Positions 1-8,120 of a stretch of DNA of 50,198 nucleotides are shown here, piece after piece. The position numbers were made by a program, and so were the translations under genes. Origin of the DNA: Spirochaetaceae bacterium (lineage in GTDB: Bacteria > Spirochaetota > Spirochaetia > B11-G9). Location: positions 1 through 50,198 of the forward strand of contig WGCU01000051.1 of NCBI GenBank assembly GCA_015493635.1, given 5' to 3'. A model generated the notes under the pieces. That model did not search any database. It had not been told where the DNA came from and saw only the letters and a program-made list of their open reading frames with translations. Position 1 is the stretch's first letter. Every line of letters begins with the position of its first letter.

Positions 1-378
1 TATGGAGGGTTTGAGAAAGACAGGCAGTCATTAAAGTATAAATGTCCTGCAAAAGCATACGGAATTGAGTGCAAAGGAAAGGATACATGCCCCGTAAAAT
101 CAGGAATAAGAATACCGCTTGCAACAGATAGAAGAGTGTTTACTCCTGTAGCAAGATCAACTTACAAGTGGAAAACGCTATACAAGAAAAGAACGGCGGT
201 TGAGAGGGTTAACAGCAGGCTGGATGTATCATTTGGATTTGAGCATCACACAATACGAGGACAGAAGAAAATGAGTGTGCGGGTAACTATTGCCTTTATC
301 ATCATGCTCAGTTTGGCTGTGGGGCGGGCAAAAGAAGGAAGGAGTGACCTTATCAGGTCCCTTGTAAGAGCCGGATAG
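1..378 (+). CDS. IS transposase, C-terminal fragment (5' end outside the window)
   Basis: The frame is open from base 1 and ends at TAG 376-378, so this is the last 125 residues of a longer transposase. A cysteine-containing stretch (CPAKAYGIEC, then CPVK) precedes the block RTAVERVNSRL, whose glutamate fits the third acidic residue of DDE transposases of the IS4/IS5/IS1182 group. The family is recognised from this motif and the following hydrophobic helix (TIAFIIMLSLAVGRA). An internal GTG at 136 could be read as a start, but the coding frame clearly continues upstream of it. Exact IS family is unresolved. Confidence 0.8.
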   Translation, partial: YGGFEKDRQSLKYKCPAKAYGIECKGKDTCPVKSGIRIPLATDRRVFTPVARSTYKWKTLYKKRTAVERVNSRLDVSFGFEHHTIRGQKKMSVRVTIAFIIMLSLAVGRAKEGRSDLIRSLVRAG

Positions 379-434
379 TATAAATTTGAGTTCAAATAGA
401 GCGTTTTACGGGAGAGGTGTCTGCTGATAGTTTT

Positions 435-586
435 TCAGGAGCCTAAAATCACAAAATAAGAGCTGATTTCACACTTGAGAAGTAAAAAATCAATAAAACA
501 ATGAACACCTCTGTCCAAAAAAACATTCTATTATGAAAATTGTCATGTATTATTTTGCCAGAATGGGGTACTTCGCAAAAAGCTCT
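435..586 (+). repeat. IS terminal region, inverted copy of 50048-50198
   Basis: This segment begins TCAGGAGCCTAAAATCACAAA and ends CTTCGCAAAAAGCTCT. The reverse complement of the window's last 151 bases begins and ends with the same strings, with an internal blocks such as ACATTCTATTAT and TTGTCATGTATTATTT also shared. The middle is diverged, so these are two different copies of one IS family, not one duplicated read. Confidence 0.85.
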
Positions 587-598
587 ATTAATTACTAA

Positions 599-627
599 TC
601 GACATTCAGCAATATATTCACTATACT
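599..627 (+). promoter_or_regulatory. Candidate promoter for the S1-domain gene
   Basis: A -35-like TCGACA (599-604) and a -10 TATACT (622-627) are separated by 17 bases. The pair lies just outside the IS end and about 40 bases upstream of the ATG at 667. A TTGACA at 629-634 has no -10 partner at a normal distance. Confidence 0.45.
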
Positions 628-666
628 ATTGACAGGGATCATACAAAAATATGGAGAAAATGGAAA

Positions 667-1821
667 ATGGATAAAGAGAATTTTGAAGACAATTTTGCTG
701 AACTTTTAGAAAATAGTATCTCCGGAACTGATAAATTTGAACCCGGACAGTTAATAGAAGCTGAAATTGTTTCTATTTCCGGTGATTGTATTTTTTTGCA
801 ATTAAGCGGTAAGAGCGAAGGTCAGCTTGATACTGCAGAAATGATTGATAAAAATGGTAATCTTACTGTAAAAGAGGGAGATTCCATAAAAGCTTTTTTT
901 CTATATTCAAAAAATGGTGAACTGCATTTTACCACCAAAATCAGCGGAGATAAAGCCGGAAAGGCCGTAATGGAAAGTGCTTTTGAAAGTGGAATTCCTG
1001 TTGAGGGTACGGTAGAAAAAGAGATTAAAGGCGGGTTTGAAATAAAAATTGGTGATTCCAGGGCTTTCTGTCCCTATTCTCAAATAGGAAAGAAAAGAGT
1101 AGAAAATCCTGAAGAATATATTGGTAAGACTCTTACCTTTAAAATTTTAGAGTACAGTGAAAATGGGAGAAATATCCTTGTTTCAAACAGAGCTATATTG
1201 AAAGAAGAACAGGATGCTCAGAAAGAAATACTTAAAAAGACATTACATGAAAATATGAATGTGAAAGGTGTTGTAAAATCTTTGCAGAGTTTTGGAGCTT
1301 TTGTTGAGATCAGCGGCGTACAGGCATTACTGCCAATTTCCGAAATTAGCAGATCCCGGGTGGATGATATCCATCAAGTACTGTCTATAGGAGAGGAAAT
1401 TGAGGTTGCTGTTATTAAACTGGACTGGCAAAATGACCGTATCACGGTAAGTATGAAAAAACTCTTGGCCGATCCCTGGGATAAAGCCCAGCAAAAATAT
1501 AAGATCGGTTCCAGACACACCGGAGAAGTTGTACGAATTACCAATTTTGGTGCCTTTGTTTCTCTTGAACCAGGCCTTGACGGACTTATTCATATCTCAG
1601 ATCTTGAAGGTAACAGTAGAGATTTTAATCCCCGTGTAGCTTTAAAAAAAGGGCAAAGGATAATTGTGCAGATTAATAGTATAGACACCCGGAAGAAAAG
1701 AATTTCATTGAAACCAGCAGTAGAAGCTCAGGATGAAGAAGCTTTTAAACAGTATATGAAACCGGAATCAGATACATATAATCCATTTGCCGGTTTGTTA
1801 AAAGGCCAAAAGAAAAAATAA
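667..1821 (+). CDS. S1 RNA-binding domain protein (ribosomal protein S1-like)
   Basis: The 384-residue protein is built of repeated S1 domains, at roughly residues 26-95, 108-178, 195-262 and 280-352. The last two are the clearest, with the S1 pattern G-x-V-x-x-x-x-x-F-G-A-F-V followed by a LPISEIS or LIHISDLE strand. It is shorter than six-domain RpsA of proteobacteria, but four-domain S1 proteins are common outside that group. It should bind single-stranded RNA, either on the ribosome or as a general RNA factor. The ATG at 667 follows GGAG and GGA purine runs. It stands alone between IS debris on both sides. Whether it is the genome's only rpsA cannot be told here. Confidence 0.8.
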   Translation: MDKENFEDNFAELLENSISGTDKFEPGQLIEAEIVSISGDCIFLQLSGKSEGQLDTAEMIDKNGNLTVKEGDSIKAFFLYSKNGELHFTTKISGDKAGKAVMESAFESGIPVEGTVEKEIKGGFEIKIGDSRAFCPYSQIGKKRVENPEEYIGKTLTFKILEYSENGRNILVSNRAILKEEQDAQKEILKKTLHENMNVKGVVKSLQSFGAFVEISGVQALLPISEISRSRVDDIHQVLSIGEEIEVAVIKLDWQNDRITVSMKKLLADPWDKAQQKYKIGSRHTGEVVRITNFGAFVSLEPGLDGLIHISDLEGNSRDFNPRVALKKGQRIIVQINSIDTRKKRISLKPAVEAQDEEAFKQYMKPESDTYNPFAGLLKGQKKK

Positions 1822-1937
1822 AGCAACTTCCTATTGATAAAGTTTGTGTTTTATCCCCGGGTACCATGGCCAAGGTCGATTACGGCATAAGATTAATACT
1901 AAATTTACAGTAATATTAAAGAAGGAACGTAGATTTT

Positions 1938-2250
1938 AGAACTTCTTCAAATTATCACACAGAATAGTTTTGCCTGTAAAAGCTTGTATAAAAGGAATGG
2001 TATGTGAATAGTGCATGACTTTTACAGTGTTTGGATTCTTCTTACGTCACTCTTTCCTCAATAGCTGCCGGGAACGATTGTATGTTTTAATTCTTTTGTA
2101 AGAAGCTAATCACCACTACCGTTTTGGAAATACTGGTTAATTTTTCTATTTGCTGTATCCTAAGTTTTTCGGTACAGCTGTGTTTTAATATTTCTCTAGT
2201 TTTCTTCACGCTTATCCTTACCCTTGCTATATGAACTTCCTTATAGCTTG
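1938..2250 (-). pseudogene. Decayed IS21-type istA remnant inside the 1822-2578 gap
   Basis: Reading the minus strand from about 2250 gives RISVKKTREILKH, then QIEKLTSISKTVVV, which resembles the N-terminal helix-turn-helix of IstA transposases (REILRL..., IA..L.IS..TV). After a frame break comes LRKE-stop-RKKNPNTVKVMHYSH, which resembles the next IstA block (LWEEY...NP.....YS.F). Stops and a frameshift interrupt it, and no intact ORF remains. The rest of the 1822-2578 gap is AT-rich; apart from the promoter and palindrome near its right end I see no gene there. Confidence 0.5.
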
Positions 2251-2453
2251 ATTCCGGGGGTGAATATTATTGATCATTTTCTTCTTGAAAATAATTCTGG
2301 AGCACCTGCTAAAAGTGTCCGTTTATTTCCGGAATAGCTATCTGCTTTGCGTCGGTGTATGCATAACAGATGACTATTCCTAAAAGTTTTTCTACCTCTC
2401 TATCTTTAGATATCGGATTGTTACCTTATTTTAAGGGCTTATTGATTAAAAAA

Positions 2454-2467
2454 TGCACATATGTGCA
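2454..2467. promoter_or_regulatory. Perfect 14-bp palindrome, candidate operator
   Basis: TGCACATATGTGCA is a perfect inverted repeat located 26 bases upstream of the -35 box that drives the sugar locus. Two-fold symmetric sites of this kind are typical for dimeric or tetrameric HTH repressors or activators. The SorC-family regulator encoded in the same locus (9363-10322) is the natural candidate to bind it; this is inference. Confidence 0.5.
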
Positions 2468-2493
2468 CCTACTGCAAAAAAATAAAGTTTTTC

Positions 2494-2522
2494 TTGACTT
2501 GTGCATTTTTGTATGCTTTAAT
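2494..2522 (+). promoter_or_regulatory. Promoter of the MBL/ABC/RLP locus
   Basis: TTGACT (2494-2499) and TTTAAT (2517-2522) are spaced by 17 bases, a good sigma-70-type pair. The expected transcription start lies about 50 bases before the ATG at 2579, which has the ribosome site AAAAGGAG at 2567-2574. Confidence 0.6.
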
Positions 2523-2578
2523 TATTAAGAACTTAGTAATTTTTTATTAAAGGAAACATTTCTCTAAAAGGAGCTTAC

Positions 2579-3364
2579 ATGAATACATATACTATTCAGC
2601 CATTAAATACTGGGTATGCTACAACCAGTAGGTCAACATACATTTATCATCACAGCACTCACAAATATTATGATGTCACAGGAGATCAAGATTTGCCCGT
2701 TATTGCTTTTTTTGTTGAAGGGAATGATCATAAAATACTTGTAGATACGGGTATGTCGTCAACTGAAATTGCACATAAATATCATCATCCTGGATCAACA
2801 CAGCCCGAAGGTTTTGCTATTTATGAACAGCTTGAGAAGATTGGAGTGAAACCAGAAGAGATTGATACCGTGGTTTTAACACATTTACATTGGGACCATT
2901 CTTACTATCTGTCAAAATTTACACATGCAAAATTCTATGTCCAGAAAAAGGAATATGATTTTGCTAATAAGCCCATTCCTTTATACTTTAAATCATATGA
3001 GGAACCTTCTCTTGGTCTAACGCCACAGTTTTACGGTATTGATTTTAAATTGCTTAATGGAGAAGTAGACATCCTTGATGGAATCAGTGTTTATCCAAGT
3101 CCAGGCCATTCAGTAGGGCATCAAACTGTTGTCGTTAATACAAAGGATGGAGAATATCATTGTTGTGGCGACTTGGTTTTTACATATGATAATTTTAAAG
3201 CAATCCCTGAAATAAAATATACGATTACTCCACCATCAAGGTTTCAGGACATTGTGAGTCTCTGGAATAGTATAGAGGACTGTAAAAGACGTGTGGATGG
3301 TCGTATTGATCATATTTTGCCTACTCATGAAATAAAAGTTCTCGAAAGAAAAATTATAGGATAA
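2579..3364 (+). CDS. Metallo-beta-lactamase-fold hydrolase, lactonase-like
   Basis: The 261-residue protein has the complete zinc-binding set of the MBL fold: HLHWDH at residues 102-107, His177 in SPGHS, Asp198 in CCGDLV and His250 in LPTHE. Its size and layout match the AHL-lactonase/AttM branch of the superfamily, whose members open lactone rings. No signal peptide is seen, so it should be cytoplasmic. It is the first gene after the promoter at 2494-2522, and the binding-protein gene follows after about 95 bases without an obvious terminator. In this setting a sugar-lactone hydrolase role is more likely than quorum quenching, but this is inference from neighbours; substrate is unknown. Confidence 0.75.
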   Translation: MNTYTIQPLNTGYATTSRSTYIYHHSTHKYYDVTGDQDLPVIAFFVEGNDHKILVDTGMSSTEIAHKYHHPGSTQPEGFAIYEQLEKIGVKPEEIDTVVLTHLHWDHSYYLSKFTHAKFYVQKKEYDFANKPIPLYFKSYEEPSLGLTPQFYGIDFKLLNGEVDILDGISVYPSPGHSVGHQTVVVNTKDGEYHCCGDLVFTYDNFKAIPEIKYTITPPSRFQDIVSLWNSIEDCKRRVDGRIDHILPTHEIKVLERKIIG

Positions 3365-3459
3365 TTCATTGTTCACAAAATTACTTTAAAGGAGGTTAAA
3401 AGGTTTAATAAAATTGTTAGAGAAAAAATAAAATGACAAGAAGGAGAGTGGTAAAGAAA

Positions 3460-4563
3460 ATGAAAAAATTTTTATTAATGATTACGTTGGTTATGTTTAC
3501 AGTTGGTTTTGTTTTTGCAAATGGAAATGCAGAACAAAGTAAAGCAAAGACTTCAGTTTCCAAGAAAAATTTTGGTGCTAACTATTATTCCAATAAGCCG
3601 GGAGAAAGAAATTTTAAACTTCCAACAACCGGTGTAGGTACAAAAATAAGTACCAATGTTGTTGCTAAAGATGAATATTCACTAGCTTGTGTTGTTAAGA
3701 ACGCAACAAACCCCTACATGATAAAAATGCTGGATGGAGCAAAAAAGGCAGCAAAAGATATGGGTTGTAAAATGGTAGTACTTGGTCCCTCAAAGGCTGA
3801 CAATATTGAAGAACAGGTTAGTATAGTAGAAGACTTGATACAGAAAGGAGTTCAAGGCTTTATTCTACATCCAAGTGATTCCAAAGGAATAATGCCGGCA
3901 GTACGGAAAGCCAATGAAAAAAATATTCCTGTAGCAACAATTGGAACACCAACTGCTGATCCCACTGTAGCTTATTTGAGATCTGGTGTTGATTATTATA
4001 AAACAGGTGTTGTTGTAGCAGCTGCAGTTGCCAAAAAGCTTGGTGACAAAGGTAACATTATTGTTCTTGAAGGAGCTCCAGGAGCACAGAATGGTCAGGA
4101 ACGGTTACAGGGAATTAAAGATGAATTTGCCAAATATCCTGATATTAAAATTATTGCCTCACAAACTGCTAGGTGGAATCGTGTAAAAGGTATGCAGGTT
4201 ATGGAAAATCTTCTTCAACGGTTTGATACAGTAGATGCAGTGATTGGATGTAATGATGAAATGGCCATAGGTGCTATTCAGGCTTTAAAAGCTGCAGGGA
4301 TTGCTGATAAAGTTGTTGTAGCAGGGTTTGATGCAAATAAAGATGGATGCCTAGCTATAAAGAATGGAGATATGCTTGTTAGTTACAATACCGATCCTTT
4401 TGGGTCTACCTATTTAGCAACCGTTTATCTTGTTAAACATTTAAATGATCCTTCATTTTACCCGCCTCAATATTTTATCCCATTTCCAGATACTCAGGAA
4501 CATCCTCTGATTGATAAGTCAAATGTAGACGAATTCATGAAAAATCAGGCTTGGTGGTTGTAA
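3460..4563 (+). CDS. Sugar ABC transporter periplasmic binding protein (RbsB type)
   Basis: A signal peptide (MKKFLLMITLVMFTVGFVFA) is followed by a Peripla_BP_4-type body with the ribose-family features VVKNATNPYMIKMLDG, GVQGFILHPSD, and IGCNDEMAIGAIQAL. There is no lipobox cysteine, so it is probably soluble or anchored through its uncleaved helix. I chose ATG 3460 rather than ATG 3433, because AAGGAGAG at 3440-3447 lies in front of it and the signal peptide then begins directly with MKK. It should bind a monosaccharide or a small polyol in the periplasm and deliver it to the permeases encoded downstream. A strong terminator follows, so it may be made in excess of the other transporter parts. 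Confidence 0.85.
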   Translation: MKKFLLMITLVMFTVGFVFANGNAEQSKAKTSVSKKNFGANYYSNKPGERNFKLPTTGVGTKISTNVVAKDEYSLACVVKNATNPYMIKMLDGAKKAAKDMGCKMVVLGPSKADNIEEQVSIVEDLIQKGVQGFILHPSDSKGIMPAVRKANEKNIPVATIGTPTADPTVAYLRSGVDYYKTGVVVAAAVAKKLGDKGNIIVLEGAPGAQNGQERLQGIKDEFAKYPDIKIIASQTARWNRVKGMQVMENLLQRFDTVDAVIGCNDEMAIGAIQALKAAGIADKVVVAGFDANKDGCLAIKNGDMLVSYNTDPFGSTYLATVYLVKHLNDPSFYPPQYFIPFPDTQEHPLIDKSNVDEFMKNQAWWL

Positions 4564-4573
4564 AAGAGTAAAT

Positions 4574-4617
4574 AAGTACCCAGTAAAAAACAAACGTATT
4601 TACTGGGTACTTTTTTT
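4574..4617 (+). terminator. Rho-independent (probably partial) terminator inside the operon
   Basis: A perfect 14-bp stem (AAGTACCCAGTAAA at 4574-4587 with its complement at 4599-4612) with an 11-base loop is followed by a run of T from 4611. It sits between the binding-protein and ATPase genes, where transporters often use attenuation to keep binding-protein mRNA more abundant. Confidence 0.85.
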
Positions 4618-4672
4618 GTTAAAATTTTGTGATGTAGAATATTTTTCTTTTAATTAGGAAGGGGTTGTTATA

Positions 4673-6169
4673 GTGGAGCCGATTCTTTCAGTAAGAGGGC
4701 TAAGTAAAAGTTTTCCAGGTGTTCAGGCATTAGATGGTGTAAATTTTGATCTGTATCCTGGTGAAGTTCACATAATAGTTGGAGAGAATGGTGCTGGGAA
4801 GAGCACATTAACTAAATGTATTCTTGGTGCTTATATTCCCGAAAAAGGTGAAATATATTTTAATGGTGAAAGAGTGGAATTCAAACACTCTCGGGATGCT
4901 ATAGAAAAAGGAATTTCGGCTGTTTATCAGGAATTTAATTTGGTTCCATATCTTGATGTTGCCCATAATATATTTTTTAATCGAGAGTACATGTCTAAAA
5001 TTCCGGGAATTATAGACAAAAAGAAAATGCATAATGAAGCAAAAAAGATTTTGGAATCACTCAATGTTGATTATATTAATACTGCAACCAAAGTAAAAGA
5101 TCTTGATGTAGCAGAGAAGCAAATGGTTGAAATTGCAAAAGCGCTTTCAACAAATCCTAAAATTATTGTTTTTGATGAACCTACTGCTCCTCTTTCCAGT
5201 AGAGAAGTAGACGCATTTTTTAAGAAAATTAACCAGTTAAAAGAATCCGGTATCGCTGTTATATACATTTCTCACAGAATGCATGAGTTTGAATTTATTG
5301 GCGACAGGATAACAGTGCTTCGTGATGGTAAATATATAGGCACTGTCAATATAGGTGACGTCAGTGATGATGAATTAGTTGAGATGATGGTTGGTAGATC
5401 AGTTTCTCAAATATATACAAGAACTGAAAATAAATATTCAAAGGAAGCTTTAAGAGTAGAGAATCTTTTTGATAAAAAAGGAAATGTTATTGATGCTTCT
5501 TTATATGTAAGAAAAGGTGAAATTGTAGGACTGGCCGGTTTAGTAGGAGCCGGACGTACAGAATTAGTACGGTTGGTTTTCGGGATAGATAAAATAGAGA
5601 AAGGTAGTATTTTTGTTAATGGGGAAAAAGTAATCCCAAAATCACCAACTCACATGATGAAACTTGGAGTCGGGTTGTTGCCGGAAGACAGAAAAGAACA
5701 AGGATTAGCATTGAGTTTACCGGTTGCATTAAATATAGTTATGGTTAGTCTACGGCAATTATTTAAAAAATATTTTATAAACAAGAAAAAGACTGAACAA
5801 ATTTCAAATAAGTATATAAAGGAACTAAATATTGTCACTCCTTCTGTGAATAGTATTGTTAAATATTTAAGTGGCGGAAATCAGCAGAAAGTGGTTATAG
5901 CAAAATGGCTGTTACCTGATCCAGACATTATTATCTTTGATGAACCGACAAGAGGTATTGATGTAGGTGCTAAAATGGAAATATATGGTCTTATGGATAA
6001 GCTTGCTTCTGCCGGGAAGGCAATTTTGATGATATCTTCTGAATTGCAGGAAGTTATTGGACTTTCTGATAGATTTTATATTTTGTATGAGGGACGAATT
6101 GTGAGTGAAAGTAAAAAAGGGGAACTCAGCGAACAGGAAATTGGCATGAAAATGCTAGCAGGGCGGTAA
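4673..6169 (+). CDS. Sugar ABC transporter ATPase with two nucleotide-binding domains (RbsA/MglA type)
   Basis: The 498-residue protein has two ABC domains in tandem, the usual form for ribose- and galactose-type importers. Domain 1 has Walker A GENGAGKST, Walker B IIVFDEPTAPL, and a divergent signature (LDVAEKQMVEIAKAL), which is normal for this family. Domain 2 has the degenerate Walker A GLVGAGRTE, the signature LSGGNQQKV and Walker B IIIFDEPTRGID. The start is GTG at 4673, preceded by AGGAAGGGG. It drives uptake through the two permeases encoded immediately downstream; only 4 bases separate it from the next gene. Confidence 0.92.
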   Translation: MEPILSVRGLSKSFPGVQALDGVNFDLYPGEVHIIVGENGAGKSTLTKCILGAYIPEKGEIYFNGERVEFKHSRDAIEKGISAVYQEFNLVPYLDVAHNIFFNREYMSKIPGIIDKKKMHNEAKKILESLNVDYINTATKVKDLDVAEKQMVEIAKALSTNPKIIVFDEPTAPLSSREVDAFFKKINQLKESGIAVIYISHRMHEFEFIGDRITVLRDGKYIGTVNIGDVSDDELVEMMVGRSVSQIYTRTENKYSKEALRVENLFDKKGNVIDASLYVRKGEIVGLAGLVGAGRTELVRLVFGIDKIEKGSIFVNGEKVIPKSPTHMMKLGVGLLPEDRKEQGLALSLPVALNIVMVSLRQLFKKYFINKKKTEQISNKYIKELNIVTPSVNSIVKYLSGGNQQKVVIAKWLLPDPDIIIFDEPTRGIDVGAKMEIYGLMDKLASAGKAILMISSELQEVIGLSDRFYILYEGRIVSESKKGELSEQEIGMKMLAGR

Positions 6170-6173
6170 ACTA

Positions 6174-7130
6174 ATGAGAAAAAAATCTTTTAAATTTTAC
6201 AATATCCCACCTGTTCTTTGGATGCTGGGAATAGGAATAATAATAATTACTTTTTTTGCATCTAGCTTTCTGAGCATTAATAATTTAAAAAATATTTTGA
6301 TCCAGGCATCACCTCTTCTTATTCTCTCTATAGGTTCAACCATGGTTATCCTGTCGGAAGAGATAGATCTTTCTGTGGGAGGAATTATTTCACTCTCAAC
6401 TGTTTTGTGGATAACTTTCTTGAATTTGGGAATTCCAATGTTTTTTGCGATAATTCTGACACTTTTGGCATCATCTTCTATTGGTGCTGTGAGTGGGATA
6501 ATTGTAGCAAAAGGAAATGTCCCTTCGTTTATAGTAACATTAGGGGTTGCTAGTATAGCATCAGGTATTGCTTTAGTAATAACACAGGGATCTTCCGTCT
6601 ATTATTCCAGTAAAATATTTTCAGCATTTATAAATGGGCAAATACTGTTTCTTCCTATTCCACTTATTCTTGCAATTGTTGTATATGCTATCTCCTGGCT
6701 TGTGTTATATCGAACAAGATTTGGGGCACAAATATTTGGTCTTGGCGGTAACAGAGATGCTCTTTCTCTTGGTGGTATTGACGACAGTAGAAGTATTATA
6801 GGAGTCTTTTCTTATTCTGCTTTAATGGCTGGGATTACGGGATTGATAATTGCAAGCAGAATTGAGTCAGGAAATCCTACTACAGGAGCGGGGTGGGAAT
6901 TCGATGCTATAGCTGCAACTTTGATAGGAGGAACTTCTTTCACGGAAGGGCAGGGAGGAATAAAAGGTACAATTCTCGGGGTATTACTACTCGTCGTTAT
7001 ACGGAATGGATTAAATGTAATCGGAGTACAGCCAATGTACCAAAGTGGATTAATTGGAGGTATGGTTTTGCTTGCAATAATCATTGATGTTTATATATCT
7101 AATTACAAAGCTGAAAGAGTCAAGGTGTAA
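6174..7130 (+). CDS. Sugar ABC transporter permease 1 (RbsC family)
   Basis: This 318-residue, very hydrophobic protein belongs to the BPD_transp_2 family. The family hallmarks are visible: SIGSTMVILSEEIDLSVGGI after the second membrane segment, NVPSFIVTLGVASIASG, and AATLIGGTSFTEGQGG near the C-terminus. It forms one half of the membrane channel of the importer. It lies 4 bases after the ATPase gene and 3 bases before a second, different permease gene, which indicates a heterodimeric channel. Confidence 0.9.
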   Translation: MRKKSFKFYNIPPVLWMLGIGIIIITFFASSFLSINNLKNILIQASPLLILSIGSTMVILSEEIDLSVGGIISLSTVLWITFLNLGIPMFFAIILTLLASSSIGAVSGIIVAKGNVPSFIVTLGVASIASGIALVITQGSSVYYSSKIFSAFINGQILFLPIPLILAIVVYAISWLVLYRTRFGAQIFGLGGNRDALSLGGIDDSRSIIGVFSYSALMAGITGLIIASRIESGNPTTGAGWEFDAIAATLIGGTSFTEGQGGIKGTILGVLLLVVIRNGLNVIGVQPMYQSGLIGGMVLLAIIIDVYISNYKAERVKV

Positions 7131-7133
7131 TTC

Positions 7134-8078
7134 ATGAGAGATAATTATATATTAAAAAATAGTCTTAAACAGCTATTTAGTCTTTTTGGTTTGATTGCTA
7201 TTATAATAATTTCGAGCATTCTTTCTCCACGATTTCTTAAAATTGAAAATCTAATAACAATTTTAAGACAATCCAGTATTCTTCTAATTCTAAGCCTTGG
7301 TCTAACTGGTGTTGTATTAACGGGCGGTATTGATCTTTCAATCAGTGCAATTGCTGCATTTGTTGGTTGTACAATTGCACAGTTGCTGAAAAGTGGTATG
7401 TCTATTCCTCTGGTCTTTGGTATAGGTTTAATTGTCGGGGGTGTTATTGGAATATTTAACGGTATATTAGTAGGAAAATTAAAAATGCCGCCTTTCGTAG
7501 CAACTTATGGTATGATGATGGTTGTCAACGGTTTATCATTAATAATGATGCAGGGAGCTGTTATATATGGACTTCCAAAAAAGTTTACCTGGCTTGGAGT
7601 TGGTTATATGGGCTCTATTCCTATACCTGTAGTTCTAGCATTTCTGGTTTCATTATTTTTTATTATTTTATTCAGAAAAACTGTATTTGGGGCGGAGCTG
7701 TATATTTTAGGGGCAAATAAGACTGCAGCACGCTACTCTTCAATACCTGTTGATAAAAATCTTATTTTAATATATGGAATATCTGGATTAACTGCAGGAT
7801 TTGCCGGAATAATACTAACAGCACGTCTTGATGCTGCTGAAGTTGCCATGACTGATGTTTTTGGTCTGCAGACAGTTGCTGCAGTAGTTATTGGGGGGAC
7901 ATCCCTCCTTGGAGGAGAAGGAGGTGCCTTCGGAACAGTTATTGGTGCTTTGATTCTAACGATTGTTGTTAATATAATGAACCTTACTGGTATTTCTTCT
8001 TTTTTCCAACCTATAGTTATGGGAGTTGTTATTATTTTTACTGTATTTATTGATGTTGTTTCAAAAAGACGACAATAA
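7134..8078 (+). CDS. Sugar ABC transporter permease 2 (RbsC family)
   Basis: The 314-residue protein is a paralogue of the preceding permease, with the matching motifs SLGLTGVVLTGGIDLSISAI, KMPPFVATYGMMMVVNGLS and AAVVIGGTSLLGGEGG. Several membrane helices are evident by eye. The pairing of two non-identical permeases with one double ATPase is common for pentose, rhamnose-like and autoinducer-2-type importers. Translation is probably coupled, since only 3 bases separate it from permease 1. Confidence 0.9.
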   Translation: MRDNYILKNSLKQLFSLFGLIAIIIISSILSPRFLKIENLITILRQSSILLILSLGLTGVVLTGGIDLSISAIAAFVGCTIAQLLKSGMSIPLVFGIGLIVGGVIGIFNGILVGKLKMPPFVATYGMMMVVNGLSLIMMQGAVIYGLPKKFTWLGVGYMGSIPIPVVLAFLVSLFFIILFRKTVFGAELYILGANKTAARYSSIPVDKNLILIYGISGLTAGFAGIILTARLDAAEVAMTDVFGLQTVAAVVIGGTSLLGGEGGAFGTVIGALILTIVVNIMNLTGISSFFQPIVMGVVIIFTVFIDVVSKRRQ

Positions 8079-8120
8079 GTACTATTTTCAAAGACGCTAT
8101 ATACTTTTGGTGATAAATAC

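Larger units (their letters stand above)
1..586 (+). mobile_element. Right-hand part of a DDE-transposase insertion sequence, cut by the window start
   Basis: The element runs from inside its transposase gene to a terminal sequence ending at 586 (GGGTACTTCGCAAAAAGCTCT, 566-586). The outer boundary is set by comparison with the window's right end: positions 435-586 match the reverse complement of 50048-50198 along their length, and similarity stops at 586. About 200 noncoding bases separate the transposase stop from the end. The left terminus and target duplication are outside the window. Confidence 0.8.

Noticed and set aside
2579-3364. Quorum-quenching AHL lactonase
   Set aside because: The motifs fit the family but the operon context points to sugar metabolism; no quorum genes are visible.
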